A stretch of 64,000 nt of DNA from Cenococcum geophilum 1.58 (lineage: Eukaryota; Ascomycota; Dothideomycetes; Gloniales; Gloniaceae): contig KV748193.1 of NCBI GenBank assembly GCA_001692895.1, forward strand, positions 62,001 to 126,000. Reading direction: 5' to 3'. Numbering within the stretch: position 1 is the first letter of the stretch; each line of letters opens with the position of its first letter. Below, one piece after another: positions 10,722 to 19,952 of this stretch. Both the position numbers and the translations under genes were made by a program. The notes under the pieces are model-generated. The model was not told the origin of the DNA. It did not search any database and saw nothing but the letters and a program-made list of their open reading frames with translations.

Positions 10722-11192
10722 TACAGAGCTTCGTGTAGAGCCTCCGTACGCAGAGCTTCGTGTAGAGCCTCTATACGTAGAGCTTCGTATAGAGCTTTGT
10801 GTAGAGCTTCGTGTAGAGCTTCGTATAAAGCTTTGTGTAGAGCTTTATGCAGAGCCTCGTGTAGAGCCTCGTGCAGAGCCTCTGTACGTAGAGCTTCGTA
10901 TAGAGCCTCGTATAAAGCCTTATATAGAGCCTTATGCAAAGCTTTGTATAAAGCTTTGTGTAGAGTTTCGTATAGAGCTTCGTGCAGAGTTTCGTGCAGA
11001 GCTTTGTATAAAGCTTTGTGCAGAGCCTCGTGCAGAGCCTTAGTAGAGCTTCGTGTAAAGCTTTATGTAAAGCTTCGTGTAGAGCTTCGTATAGAGCTTC
11101 GTGTAGAGCTTTGTATAGAGCTTCGTGCGGAGCTTTATATAGAGCTTTGTGTAGAGCTTTATATAGAGCTTTATATAGAGCTTTATGCAGTT
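10722..11192. repeat. 12-bp minisatellite (GAGCTTCGTGTA-type)
   Basis: Nearly 40 tandem units of GAGCYTYGTRYA, with occasional 15-bp variants such as GAGCCTCTGTACGTA. Because the unit is a multiple of 3 it leaves open frames on both strands (RASCRASV-like on plus, EALHEALR-like on minus). I treat these as by-products, not genes. The inverted copy at 39700-40014 has the same unit. Confidence 0.9.
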
Positions 11193-11279
11193 TTATAGTA
11201 TTTTTATTATAGCCAAAAATTAAGGTCTGCTTAACTGGCTTAAGCTATAATTTTAGCAATTTGCGGTAATTTGCAGTAA

Positions 11280-11430
11280 TTCGCATAGGCTACTTATAAG
11301 TAGCTGCGTGTTTATAGCAATTTGCATAGGCTACTTATAAGTAGCTATATATTTATAGCAATTTGCATAGGCTACTTATAAGTAGCTGCGTGTTTATAGC
11401 AATTTGCACAAGCTACTTATAAGTAGCTGC
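11280..11430. repeat. 41-bp subterminal tandem repeat with perfect palindrome
   Basis: Four units spaced exactly 41 bp apart. Each contains the 14-bp perfect palindrome CTACTTATAAGTAG (11290, 11331, 11372, 11413) preceded by GCAATTTGCAYA. The array sits next to the right end of the hAT-like element, where transposase-binding subterminal repeats usually lie. Confidence 0.85.
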
Positions 11431-11539
11431 GAGTTTGTAGCAAATCGCCGCAAATCGCCGCAAATCGCCAAAATCGCGACTTACGCAGGTTTTGCAGACC
11501 CCGATTTTCGCTTACGACAACGTGCCTAAAAAATTTTTT

Positions 11540-13070
11540 ACTAATGTAACCGAACGTCTCCTTAATCCCCCCGCTTATTTAGGTAAAAGGAGCAAACTAT
11601 ACTTCTTCCTTAACTAACTTAAGAACAAGCTAAACGGTAATATTAATTGCTACCCCACCCCTAATAGTTAACTACGTTATACTATAAGCCGTCTAACGGA
11701 AGATGCCGCGGAAACTATATACCCGTTTTAGCTAAACACTATAGAAGAACTAGTCACCATACTAGAAGCATCTTATGGCGACCCTAACCGAATTATAATA
11801 GTATAAAGGAAACTAAATAAGATAACTTATGGCTCTAAGAGCTTCCTATTATACTTTACTAAGTTCCACCGCTATACTAAAGAGACTAAATAGAACGAAC
11901 CCGCCTTAATTAATCGCCTAGTAGAATCCTTAAACTCTAAACTAAAGGCTTCTCTTATAGGAGTTAAACTATCAGATACCCTCGCTACCTACGCCAATAT
12001 TATTAACGGCCTATATAACGATATACTACGCCTTACCCCAAAACATATACCTTAATACTCTACTCCCTAGCCGTCTAAGACCCGCAAGGACCTAGACGCT
12101 ATAGATATTAACGCTAGAACTCTCTCCTACGCCCTAAAAGGATCTGCTAAATGTAAACGACGTATTAAATATGGCCTTTGTTTTAAGTGCGGAAGCAACG
12201 CTTATATCTTAAATTACTACTCTATCCCCCTGCCTAAAATAAATATTTAAATAACTAGTACAGGCGGTATACCACTATCCCAATTATATAAAAGGACAAC
12301 TAGCGTAAGCAACTAATCGCCTTAACTAAGCTCTATCCACCAACCCCAATTATTATTTGGTTCTAGCACGCTATATAGTAAGCACCACTTATAAGGACGG
12401 AACTACAACCAATATACTATAAGAACTCCGTCCTAATCGCCTTTAAAAGGAAGGTCCTAGAGCTAAGTCACTCTCCGGGACGGCTCTGCCTTAAGATCTC
12501 ATTAAATGCTTTAGATGTCACGAACTCTAACTCTTAGAATCGTAGTATAACTATTAACTACTACCTATAGCAGAATAATCGATGGGTTAGTACTTAAGTC
12601 TTAATTAATACAGGAGCCAGCGGCATAGGATTTATTAACAAGATCTTTATATAAGATAATGGTTTTACCCTAACCCCCCTTAACCGGCATATTAACGTAT
12701 TTGGATTTAATGGTAAACGCACTATCTTAGGCCGTATTACCCATGTAGTATTCCTAAGACTTTAATACCTAAACCACAAAGAACTAATTAGGCTTTTTGT
12801 CACTACCCTAGGTCACTTAATAATCCTTAGATAACCCTAGATAAAGCTATATAAGGTAACTATTAATTAGAACAACCTTAAGCTTCTATTTACCGCCTCC
12901 TATTGCAAGCAGAAGTGCCTTATAACTTACTACTTAGACCTAAAACCGAAATTTGAAAAATCCACTAAGATCTACTAGCCTAAAAATTCCACCGAACCCC
13001 ATAAACAGACCCTAAGTACTACACCACCCCGCACTAAGTAAAAGCTTAAGCTTACTACACAAAAGTATAT
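11540..13070 (+). pseudogene. GyB-1 gag C-terminus, zinc knuckle and protease
   Basis: Continuation of GyB-1 gag after the hAT-like insert. The zinc knuckle is at 12179-12222, reading CFKCGSNAYILNYY: the first two Cys survive and the His and last Cys are now Tyr, a G-to-A change. The retroviral-type aspartic protease is at about 12600-12640, LINTGASGIGFINK, with the catalytic Asp changed to Asn. The linker after protease runs to 13070, where the composite element begins. Homologous to 20200-21790 in GyB-2. Confidence 0.85.
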
Positions 13071-13089
13071 CAGCAAAATGTTTGTGCCT

Positions 13090-13294
13090 CTTGACAGTAC
13101 TGATAGCTCCTAACAGCTCCTGTTAGGGCTGTCAGGAGCTCTAGGAGACACTCACACTCGGCATCCTGTCAGGAACCTGTTAGGAGGTCGCCCGGACCAC
13201 CAGGACTACCAGGACCTTTAGGACCTCCAGGACCTCCAGGACCATCAGGACCATCAGGACCATCAGGACCATCAGGACCATCAGGACCATCAGG
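13090..13294. repeat. subterminal AGGACCATC tandem array, left
   Basis: CTCCTGTTAGGG/CTGTCAGGAG inverted motifs, then nine or more 9-bp units AGGACCATC and AGGACCTCC. Confidence 0.8.
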
Positions 13295-13439
13295 ACAATA
13301 ATAAAAATTCTAGATTTAAAAATAAGGTATATTAACACTCCAGTATTTGCAGCTNGTNAAAAAATACAAAATTAATTTAATTATATATAATCTAAATAAT
13401 CCAAATNAATNTCTCCTGTCTACCGCCTNTGTCTGTNAT

Positions 13440-14552
13440 GGAGCTCTACNATNNCTNGGGCGTCGGGCGATCGACTGAGGAGCCTCTCGCGNAGGCTCCA
13501 AATCGTCGATCGGCGGTGTTCCCGATGATCCGCCGGCCGTGTGCTGATTTCCTAACTAGGCNTAGTGCCTGCCTGCCTGNCTGCCTGCCTGTCTGCCTGT
13601 CCTACCTGTCTGTGCCTGCCTGTGCCTGTCGTGCCTACCTGTCTATGCCTACCTGTCTGTATCTGTAATTCGGGGGAGAGGTCGGTCTGATCGAAGGCTC
13701 TGCTTGATTCGATTGCGATTAATTGTATTGATTTGAATCGTTCTCNATGGGCGTTCGTTGGCTGTACGTTTGAACGGTGGTCGTCTAGGGTGCCTCCCTA
13801 GGAGGCCTTGATTCGATTTGATTCGGTAATAGGCTGATATTAAGGCTCTGGTTCGATTCGATCGATCGATTAAATCGATTGTGTTCGCTAGCTGGTTGTT
13901 TAAACGATTATCATCTGGTTCTAACGATGGTCCTCTTCTACTTGCCTGCCTACCTGCCTGCCTACCTACCTACTTACCTACCTACCTACCTACCTACCTA
14001 CCTACCTGCCTGCCTGTGTCAGTATCTAATTTAATTCGGGGGAGAGGTCGGCCCGATTAAAGGCTCTAATTGATCCAGGTCGTTCTCTATGGCCGTTCGC
14101 TAGCTATATATTCGAACGGTAGTCGTCTAGGGTGCCTCCCTAGGAGGCCTTAATATGATTCGGTAATGGGCCAATATCAAATTTAATTAATCGATCAATT
14201 AAATTGTTCGTGGTCTTCGCTAGCTAGTTGTTTAAAAGGTTGTTGTCTAGTTTTTGTAACGGTTGTCTGGTTCTAGCGATGGTCGTCTAGTTCTGGCGAC
14301 GGTCGTCTAGTTCTGGTGACGGTCGTCTAGTTCTGGCGACGGTTGTCTAGTTCTGGCGACGGTCGTTTAGTTCTGGCGACGGTCGTCTGGTTCTGGCGAC
14401 GGTCGTCTGGTTTTGGTAATGGTCCTCTGCTGGCTGCCGTTCTAGTGCCTCCTAAGGGAGGATATAAGGAAGGGTAAAGAATGGGGTGACTGCAAAGGGG
14501 GTAACTTGGCAGAGGCACGTGTAGGCTATTGGGAATATAGCGGGGACCCGAT
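13440..14552 (+). repeat. shared module, copy M2 (internally duplicated)
   Basis: Same landmarks as M1 but present twice in tandem: each half has an ACCT/GCCT array (13566-13667, 13942-14017), then GGGGAGAGGTCGG, CGTTCGCTAGCT-like and GCCTCCCTAGGAGGCCTT. A 20-bp minisatellite follows at 14236-14420 (unit TTCTGGCGACGGTCGTCTAG, about eight copies), then TGGCAGAGGCACG and GCGGGGACCCGAT at 14540-14552, exactly where the piggyBac element starts. Less RIP-mutated and more GC-rich than M1. Ambiguous N bases lie between 13355 and 13745. Confidence 0.75.
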
Positions 14553-14834
14553 CCCATTCTTGGGCAACGATTTCTTGCACTTTTCGTATATGCACGCCTC
14601 TTAAGCCAATCTAAAGGCTCTATACCGTATATAGCTTAGTGTTGAAGCCTTGGTTAGTGCGATTGCTCGGTGGTAGGGTATAGGCGCCTTATGCGCCTCT
14701 GACGCTCGAATATTGCGGTGAGCAGCAGCGACGTGGCTAGGAGCCTGTATAGAATATTTAGTAGTATAGTTAATTAAAAAGCTTCAATATTATTGCTGCC
14801 TATTTGATTAAACCCTTAGCAAGATATCGTCCTT

Positions 14835-17166
14835 ATGCCGCCTAGAAAACGTCGTGCGTCTTTAGCTCCGAAGCCTCCTAAGGCCCCAAAAGCTTTAAAA
14901 GCTCTAAGGCCTACAAAGCCTCTAAAAGCACCTCAAGCATGGGAGTCTTATTTACAATCCTTTTAAGCAACGCAGTATACACACGATAGCTTGGCGGTAG
15001 TAGTTGTATAGCCTCTAGAGGCTTTGGTGGCTCCAGTACTTATACAGCAGGTAGCGGCGCTAAGTAAGGATATTTAAGAGGCTTAGCCGAGTACCCAGGT
15101 GGAGGATATTGAGGACGAAGTAGGAGCTATTTTTAAGGCCCACGGTGAGACCGCCGAGGATAAGGCAGATAAGGTAGATAAGACTGAATTACCAGAGCTA
15201 TCAGCTAAAGAAGTTGCAAGAATGGACCTTTCTACCGTTCCTACTATATAGGAGCCTATGGCTGCCGTTCCTAAACTAAATCTTAAAGTTATTAACCTTC
15301 CTAAGGAGCTGATATTCGCCGCTTGGCGTGTTAGTGAGCCTATTTACGGCTTTAGCGCGGGCATTAAATCTATTAATCTTTCTGCTCAAAATGAGGATAC
15401 TAAGCGCTCTGCTCACTGTATACTAGCAGATTAGATTGGTATAACGTCTGGTAGGTATAAATCTAGATAGGACCTACCGATTCGAGTGTTTCTACTATTT
15501 TTTAGCATTAGTGTATTTAAGAAGCTTGCTATTAACACGAACCTTTATACAGCCTCCCGAAACGCCGGTGGATATTATTAATTAGGACGACACGCTAGTA
15601 GACAATCACGGGTATAGAAGGAGACCTCTACTGGCAAGTTAATGATTTAGGTAGGACTTATTATCTATATAGGCGTCTTTAAAGCTCCTTAAGTACGAGA
15701 CTTTTAGGCAACAGATCTTAAATATCCTTAGCACCCAATTAGCTCATTTATGGGCTAAAAAAGATGGGAGCAACTTAAGCGCTTCTTTTATATATCACCG
15801 CCTCTACTAGAAGGCGTTAAACGCCAGATCTTCGAGAAAATTAAGCCGTTAACGACTCCTCTAGGTGAGGCATTTAGGAAGTACGTTATACCTAGATCTA
15901 TAGTTAGTTTTAATAAGATAATAGTGAGGTTTACTAGACGATCTGTGGCTATAATTAAATTACCTGGTAGGCCAGTACCTAAAGGCTTTAAAATAATAAG
16001 TCTTTGTTAATACGGATATTGCTATAGCTTTATATTTACCTCACCTAGCTGCTTTTTGGGCTTCCTTCTTGAATAGATTACTAAGATATCGTCCTCTTAA
16101 AGACCTCTAAGTGCGTCCTCTACCTCACCCGGCAGCTTCCTCTTTAGGCCCATCAATTCTGCCTATTTTTGGATAACTACTTTATAAATATTCCGTTACT
16201 CTAGGTGCTTCAACGACTTAAAATTGCTGTAGCTAGCACAGTTTGATTAAACTTAAAGGACTATCTAAAGGTGCATAAAAGGGCCGATAAAAGGAAGGCA
16301 AGGCTGCCGTTTAATTTCATTATAGGAATAGTCGTTAGCGCAGCTAATTTAGTGCTTTTAATTGTGTAGCAGGATAAGAATTTAGTACGGTTTTTAATGA
16401 CAGCTTACTTATGCGGCGATAAGGATGTTAATAAAGTTAATTAGCGCCGGCCGCGAGTATATAATTCCTTTCTTAAGAAGCTAGTAGCTGACGTTTAGGG
16501 CAATAATTTAATTAAAAAGTTAACGCTTCCTAGGCTCTCTATTAACTATAATAACTAAATAGGCGGTGTTAATATTTATAATCAACTTTAAAGCTACTAT
16601 ACTACCCAGATTACCACTATGCGTACCTAGATGCCCTTATTCTTCTAGGCGCTTAATGCGGCTATAATTAACGCCTATATTATTAGCAAGAAGATCTTCT
16701 AAATGTTAAGTAAGCCCTTCCTTTAAACCCATTGCCGCTTCTGCGTATAATTGGTATGGAACCTTATTATTATAGGCAGTCGGCAGATGGGCATAAATAA
16801 GGAAGATACTAAGCGTCTTTTTCGTTTAATATTACTAAATTATAGGCAATATAAACCTGGTCAGTATAAACCTGGTATTAGGCCTAGTTATAAAAATACT
16901 AAAATAAATCGAAAAAGCACTTATGTTACTGCCAAAACCCTACTACCTATGATTTAACGGTGTAAAACGCGAACTTATTACTATATTAAGAGCTATACGA
17001 AGAAGGAAGGCCATAAGAGCTTACTAATGTGCTGGATGTGTAGATGGAAGTATGCGAGGAAGCTTATAGTAAAGACAAGGCGAACAGTATACGAATGCGA
17101 GGTTTGTAGGCTTCCTCTATGCCTACAGTACTTTAATAACTTTCATTTAGTAGGCAACAATTAGGT
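14835..17166 (+). pseudogene. piggyBac-type transposase relic (DDE_Tnp_1_7)
   Basis: One frame, apart from possible small indels, follows the family order. A basic Pro/Lys-rich N-terminus comes first (MPPRKRRASLAPKPPKAP). The core holds VFKKLAINTNLYTASRNAGG, KRFFYISPP, then PLGEAFRKYVIPRSIVSFNK and IIVRF with the first catalytic Asp as Asn. FLDNYFINIPLL (second Asp kept) and GGVNIYNQL (third Asp as Asn) follow, then TTMRTWMPLFF. The C-terminal zinc-binding domain is CWMCRWKYARK...YECEVCRLPLCLQYF...FH (17030-17150). A stop-free stretch at 16751-16957 (LVWNLIIIGSRQMG) is a surviving piece of it. Family members cut and paste at TTAA. Two lost acidic residues and many stops make this copy dead; both substitutions are G-to-A type, as RIP makes. 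Confidence 0.85.
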
Positions 17167-17739
17167 AACTATTTTTGATTCTTTACTTCCTTATGCCTAA
17201 TATTAAGACTCTAGGGCTAACTAAGCTTTACTACAGCGTCTATCCTCAAGCCCTCCTCTACTGCCTTTAAACGCGCCTCTATACTAAACAATCGCTAATT
17301 AAACCGTTTAATTACCTGTAGCATCTAATTTACCTTATTTGACGTATACAACACGTCCTCCTTTATAACCTTAAGCTGATCCTCTATTGGTTTATCCTTA
17401 TTGACGAGAACGCGTATAAAGCGTATAGGTGGTGAGGATTTGGGGGAGGACTCTAATAAAGGCTTTTCCTATATAATTAGCAGCTGGTTAATAGAGGAAG
17501 AATAGGAACGTATAGCCATAATATTATATATATCACAACTTCTTGCCCAACTTCCTCAAAAAATATATTTAATGTTTTTATAGTGGTGGCCTCAGGTAGT
17601 ATTTCGTCGGCATCGCAATATCGAGGTGTTTTGGTGGGGCTTGCAAATAAAATCACGCTAGCTAGGATGCCTGCAGTATGCTAACCCAAGTAGAAGCGCC
17701 CAAAGCGCCTAATACGAAAAGTGTCAATTGCCACACGAA
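17167..17739. other. piggyBac 3' non-coding region
   Basis: No coding signal recognised. Includes a short G-rich patch (GGATTTGGGGGAGGAC near 17440) and the right terminal repeat. Confidence 0.4.
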
Positions 17740-17775
17740 GGGATAGCACTGTGTGTCGCGCGCACGCGCATATAG

Positions 17776-17930
17776 GGTTGTGTCGCATTAGGGGGGAGGT
17801 ATCCTATTACGGGGGAGGTATTATAGTAGGGAGGGTGTCGCATTGGGGGGGTGTCTTAAGGGGTGTGTATAGGAGGTGTCGCTTTAGGGGGGGTTGGGAG
17901 GGGTGTTGCTTAGGGGTATCCTGTTAGGAA
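17776..17930 (+). repeat. G-rich imperfect minisatellite, quadruplex-prone
   Basis: Four imperfect units beginning GTGTCGCWTTAGGGGGG at about 17780, 17835, 17876 and 17903, giving many G runs of 4-7 within 150 bp. It is unlike its A/T-rich surroundings and lightly touched by RIP. Confidence 0.75.
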
Positions 17931-18195
17931 CCTAATAGGACGATTAGGAAAATTAAGATCCTACTAGGAGCCTATTAGGAACAATTAGGAAATACTAGTT
18001 TCCTATTAGGACCCTAATAGGACCGTAAGAGGACGATTAGGAAATTAAAGATCCTGCTAGGAGCCTGTTAGGACAACTAGGACGATTAGGAAAATCAAAA
18101 TCCTACTAGGAGCCTGCTAGGAGCCTACTAGGACAATTAGGACCTCTAGGAAAGTCAAAATCCTATTAGGAGGCCTCTAGGATCTTAGCACCCTA
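17931..18195. repeat. subterminal CCTGTTAGGAACCT/GGACGATTAGG array, right
   Basis: Units such as TCCTACTAGGAGCCT and AGGACGATTAGGAAA recur five or more times; related to the array at 13090-13294. Confidence 0.8.
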
Positions 18196-18206
18196 ACAAA
18201 ATGCTA

Positions 18207-19558
18207 ATATACTAGAAGGACTAATACTCTACTATAAAAAGCATACTTAAAGAACCCGAACCTAAATCTAATACTAACTTCGTACCTAATACTAAACCTA
18301 AAGCTAAATAAGAAGTTATATAAGAAACTATAGACAATCCAAGCGAGCTTAGTACCCTAGATATCCGCATAATTAGAGCCACCCTGCTAGCGTAACTTGC
18401 TAAAAAACCCGAGCATATAATCTTCGCTATTACGACAGCCAATATTAAGAAGGCCTTGGCACTAAAGAAGTACACTAACCCTGCCACAAAGGTACTAGTA
18501 GAGTATTATTATCGCCTAGATGCATTCTTATAAAAGGAGGCTAATAAGCTACTAGAATACCGACTATACGACTATAAGATTATACTTAAAGATGGAAAGC
18601 AGCCTAGATTTAGACCCTTATACGGAATGTCCTAAAATAAACTCTAAGTGCTATAAAAGTATTTAGACGAGAACCTAAGTAAAGGATTTATTAAAGCAAG
18701 CTCGTCGCCTATAGCCGTACTAGTGATCTTTATTAAGAAACCTAGCGGCGGTCTACGCTTCTATATAGACTACTAAGCTCTTAATACCGTTACCGTCAAA
18801 AACTAATATCCGATCCTATTAATATAAAAGACGCTAAACTAACTAAGGCTCGTTACTACACAAAGCTCAATATTATCTCTGCATTTAACCATCTCCATAT
18901 TATAAAAGAAGACAAATGGCTTACTGCATTTTGTACCTAATATGGACTATTTAAGTACTTAATAACACCCTTTAGCCTCGCAAACGCTCCGAGCTCGTTT
19001 TAACATTATATAAATAACACCCTACGCCCCTACCTAGACATCTTCTGCACTGCTTATATTAACAACATCCTAATATACAGTAATAACCTAACCAAATATC
19101 GGAAATACGTTAACTTTATCCTATAAGCCCTGTACGGAGCTAGTCTATAATTAGATATAGATAAATACAAGTTCCATAAAACGGAAGTTCTATACCTTAG
19201 ACTCTTTATTTCTATAAACGGTATATAAATAGACCTAAAGAAAGTTAAGGACGTAAGAGCCTTTATAGGATTTGCTAATTTCTACCAACGGTTTATTAAT
19301 AACTTCTCCACCCTAGTTTCACCCCTTATAGCTCTAACCTAAAAGGATAAAGTCTTTATCTTTAATAAGGAATATAAGAAGGCCTTTGCCTATCTAAAGG
19401 TTATATTTACTACTACGCCCGTGCTCTAACACTTTAACCTAAACCAAATAAGTGTTATAGAAGCCAACTTATCTAACTACGTCACTAAAGGCATCCTGTC
19501 TCAATATAACAAGGATGGAGTATTATACCCTATAGCATACTTCTCTAAACAACTAAGC
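18207..19558 (+). pseudogene. GyB-1 reverse transcriptase relic
   Basis: Continuation of GyB-1 pol: ILKEPEPKSNTN linker, [24 protein letters not shown], then [12 protein letters not shown], and TAYINNILIYSNN at 19045-19085, where the catalytic Asp pair is now Asn-Asn. The connection domain [15 protein letters not shown] is at about 19260. Relative to GyB-2 it lacks 4 bp near 18842 and 36 bp near 19240. It stops at YFSKQLS (19558), where GyB-2 inserted; the same gene resumes at 25434. Confidence 0.85.
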
Positions 19559-19917
19559 TGTTATGGGATACCCCCGTGACACCTTATACACGTCCACCTG
19601 TTTCCACCGACTTAGCAACTAGAGACTGACCACGAGATGGCAATTTGCGGCAATCTGACGGCAATCTGCCATATTCTGCTATATTCCGCCAAGTTCCACT
19701 AAATCCTGCCAAGTTCTGCCAGGACTACTACCTAAATCCTATTCTACTCCGTATATGTATTAACTAAGCAACCAAGCTAACGATATATACCCTTTCTTCC
19801 CGTTTCCCTACCTTCTCTCCTTACGCAACGTCTTAACCTTATTACACAGTTTATATATATAGCTTAATAATATCTACTTCGTTATATATTATTACTACTT
19901 ATGCTTACTCCGTGACA
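19559..19917 (+). repeat. GyB-2 5' LTR
   Basis: Starts TGTTATGGGATACCCCCG, ends CTCCGTGACA; 359 bp, paired with 25075-25433. Confidence 0.95.
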
Positions 19918-19952
19918 CTATGTTGCGTTAACTACTTATACTACTACCCGAA

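Larger units (their letters stand above)
9591..11531. mobile_element. hAT-like non-autonomous DNA element inside GyB-1 gag
   Basis: The gag frame is interrupted between two copies of AATTTTTT (9583-9590 and 11532-11539), an 8-bp duplication typical of hAT elements. The ends are imperfect inverted repeats: left TTAAGGCAGGTTGTCGCAG, right (minus strand) TTTTTAGGCACGTTGTCG. Both subterminal regions are rich in TTTGCGGCAA-type motifs. There is no transposase frame. The interior carries an ACCT array, a conserved module also found at 13440-14552 and 39700-41115, a 12-bp minisatellite and a 41-bp palindrome-bearing tandem repeat. Element ends could shift by one or two bases because the target is a T run. 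Confidence 0.65.
14553..17742 (+). mobile_element. piggyBac-like element
   Basis: Contains the transposase relic at 14835-17166. Candidate inverted termini: left CCCATTCTTGGGCAACG with CACTTTTCGTATATGC about 25 bp in; right (minus strand) CCCTTCGTGTGGCAATTG with CACTTTTCGTATTAGG. A CCC start fits piggyBac ends, but the flanks are CGAT and ATAG, not the TTAA duplication expected for the family. Termini are therefore provisional. Confidence 0.55.
13071..18206. mobile_element. composite DNA element inserted in GyB-1 protease-RT linker
   Basis: GyB-1 homology stops at 13070 and resumes at 18207. The insert begins CAGCAAAATGTTTGTG; its right end on the minus strand begins TAGCATTTTGTTAGGG, a weak terminal inverted repeat of roughly 16 bp. 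Both subterminal zones (13090-13290 and 17925-18190) are packed with related short repeats (CCTGTTAGGAACCT, AGGACCATC, AGGACGATTAGGAAA). Inside are module M2 and a piggyBac transposase relic, so this may be nested elements rather than one unit. A short ATAT flanks both ends; no longer duplication is clear. Confidence 0.5.

Noticed and set aside
10652..11212. Open frames of 64-180 codons on both strands over the 12-bp minisatellite
   Set aside because: They are a by-product of a 12-bp unit without stops; composition is a strict 4-residue repeat and no start context or homology is evident.
13355..13745. Ambiguous N bases (also 41067) as a biological signal
   Set aside because: They sit in low-complexity repeats and look like unresolved base calls; frames across them were not used.
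13840..13870. GGTTCGATTCG resembling a tRNA/SINE B box
   Set aside because: No A box at the right distance upstream, no cloverleaf, and it lies in the shared module; a SINE is not supported.
17721..17927. 68-codon plus-strand frame in the G-rich array
   Set aside because: Gly/Arg/Val-rich output of a G-run repeat, not a gene.
17928..18190. CCTAA/TTAGG words suggesting telomeric repeats
   Set aside because: Units are not tandem TTAGGG; they are AGGACGATTAGGAAA-type subterminal repeats.
13063..18214. 8-bp hAT target duplication around the composite insert
   Set aside because: The flanks AAGTATAT and ATATACTA match GyB-2 only partly; no more than a shared ATAT is certain.
18221..18487. 88-codon minus-strand frame
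   Set aside because: Antisense shadow of the GyB-1 protease-RT linker, whose sense strand matches GyB-2.
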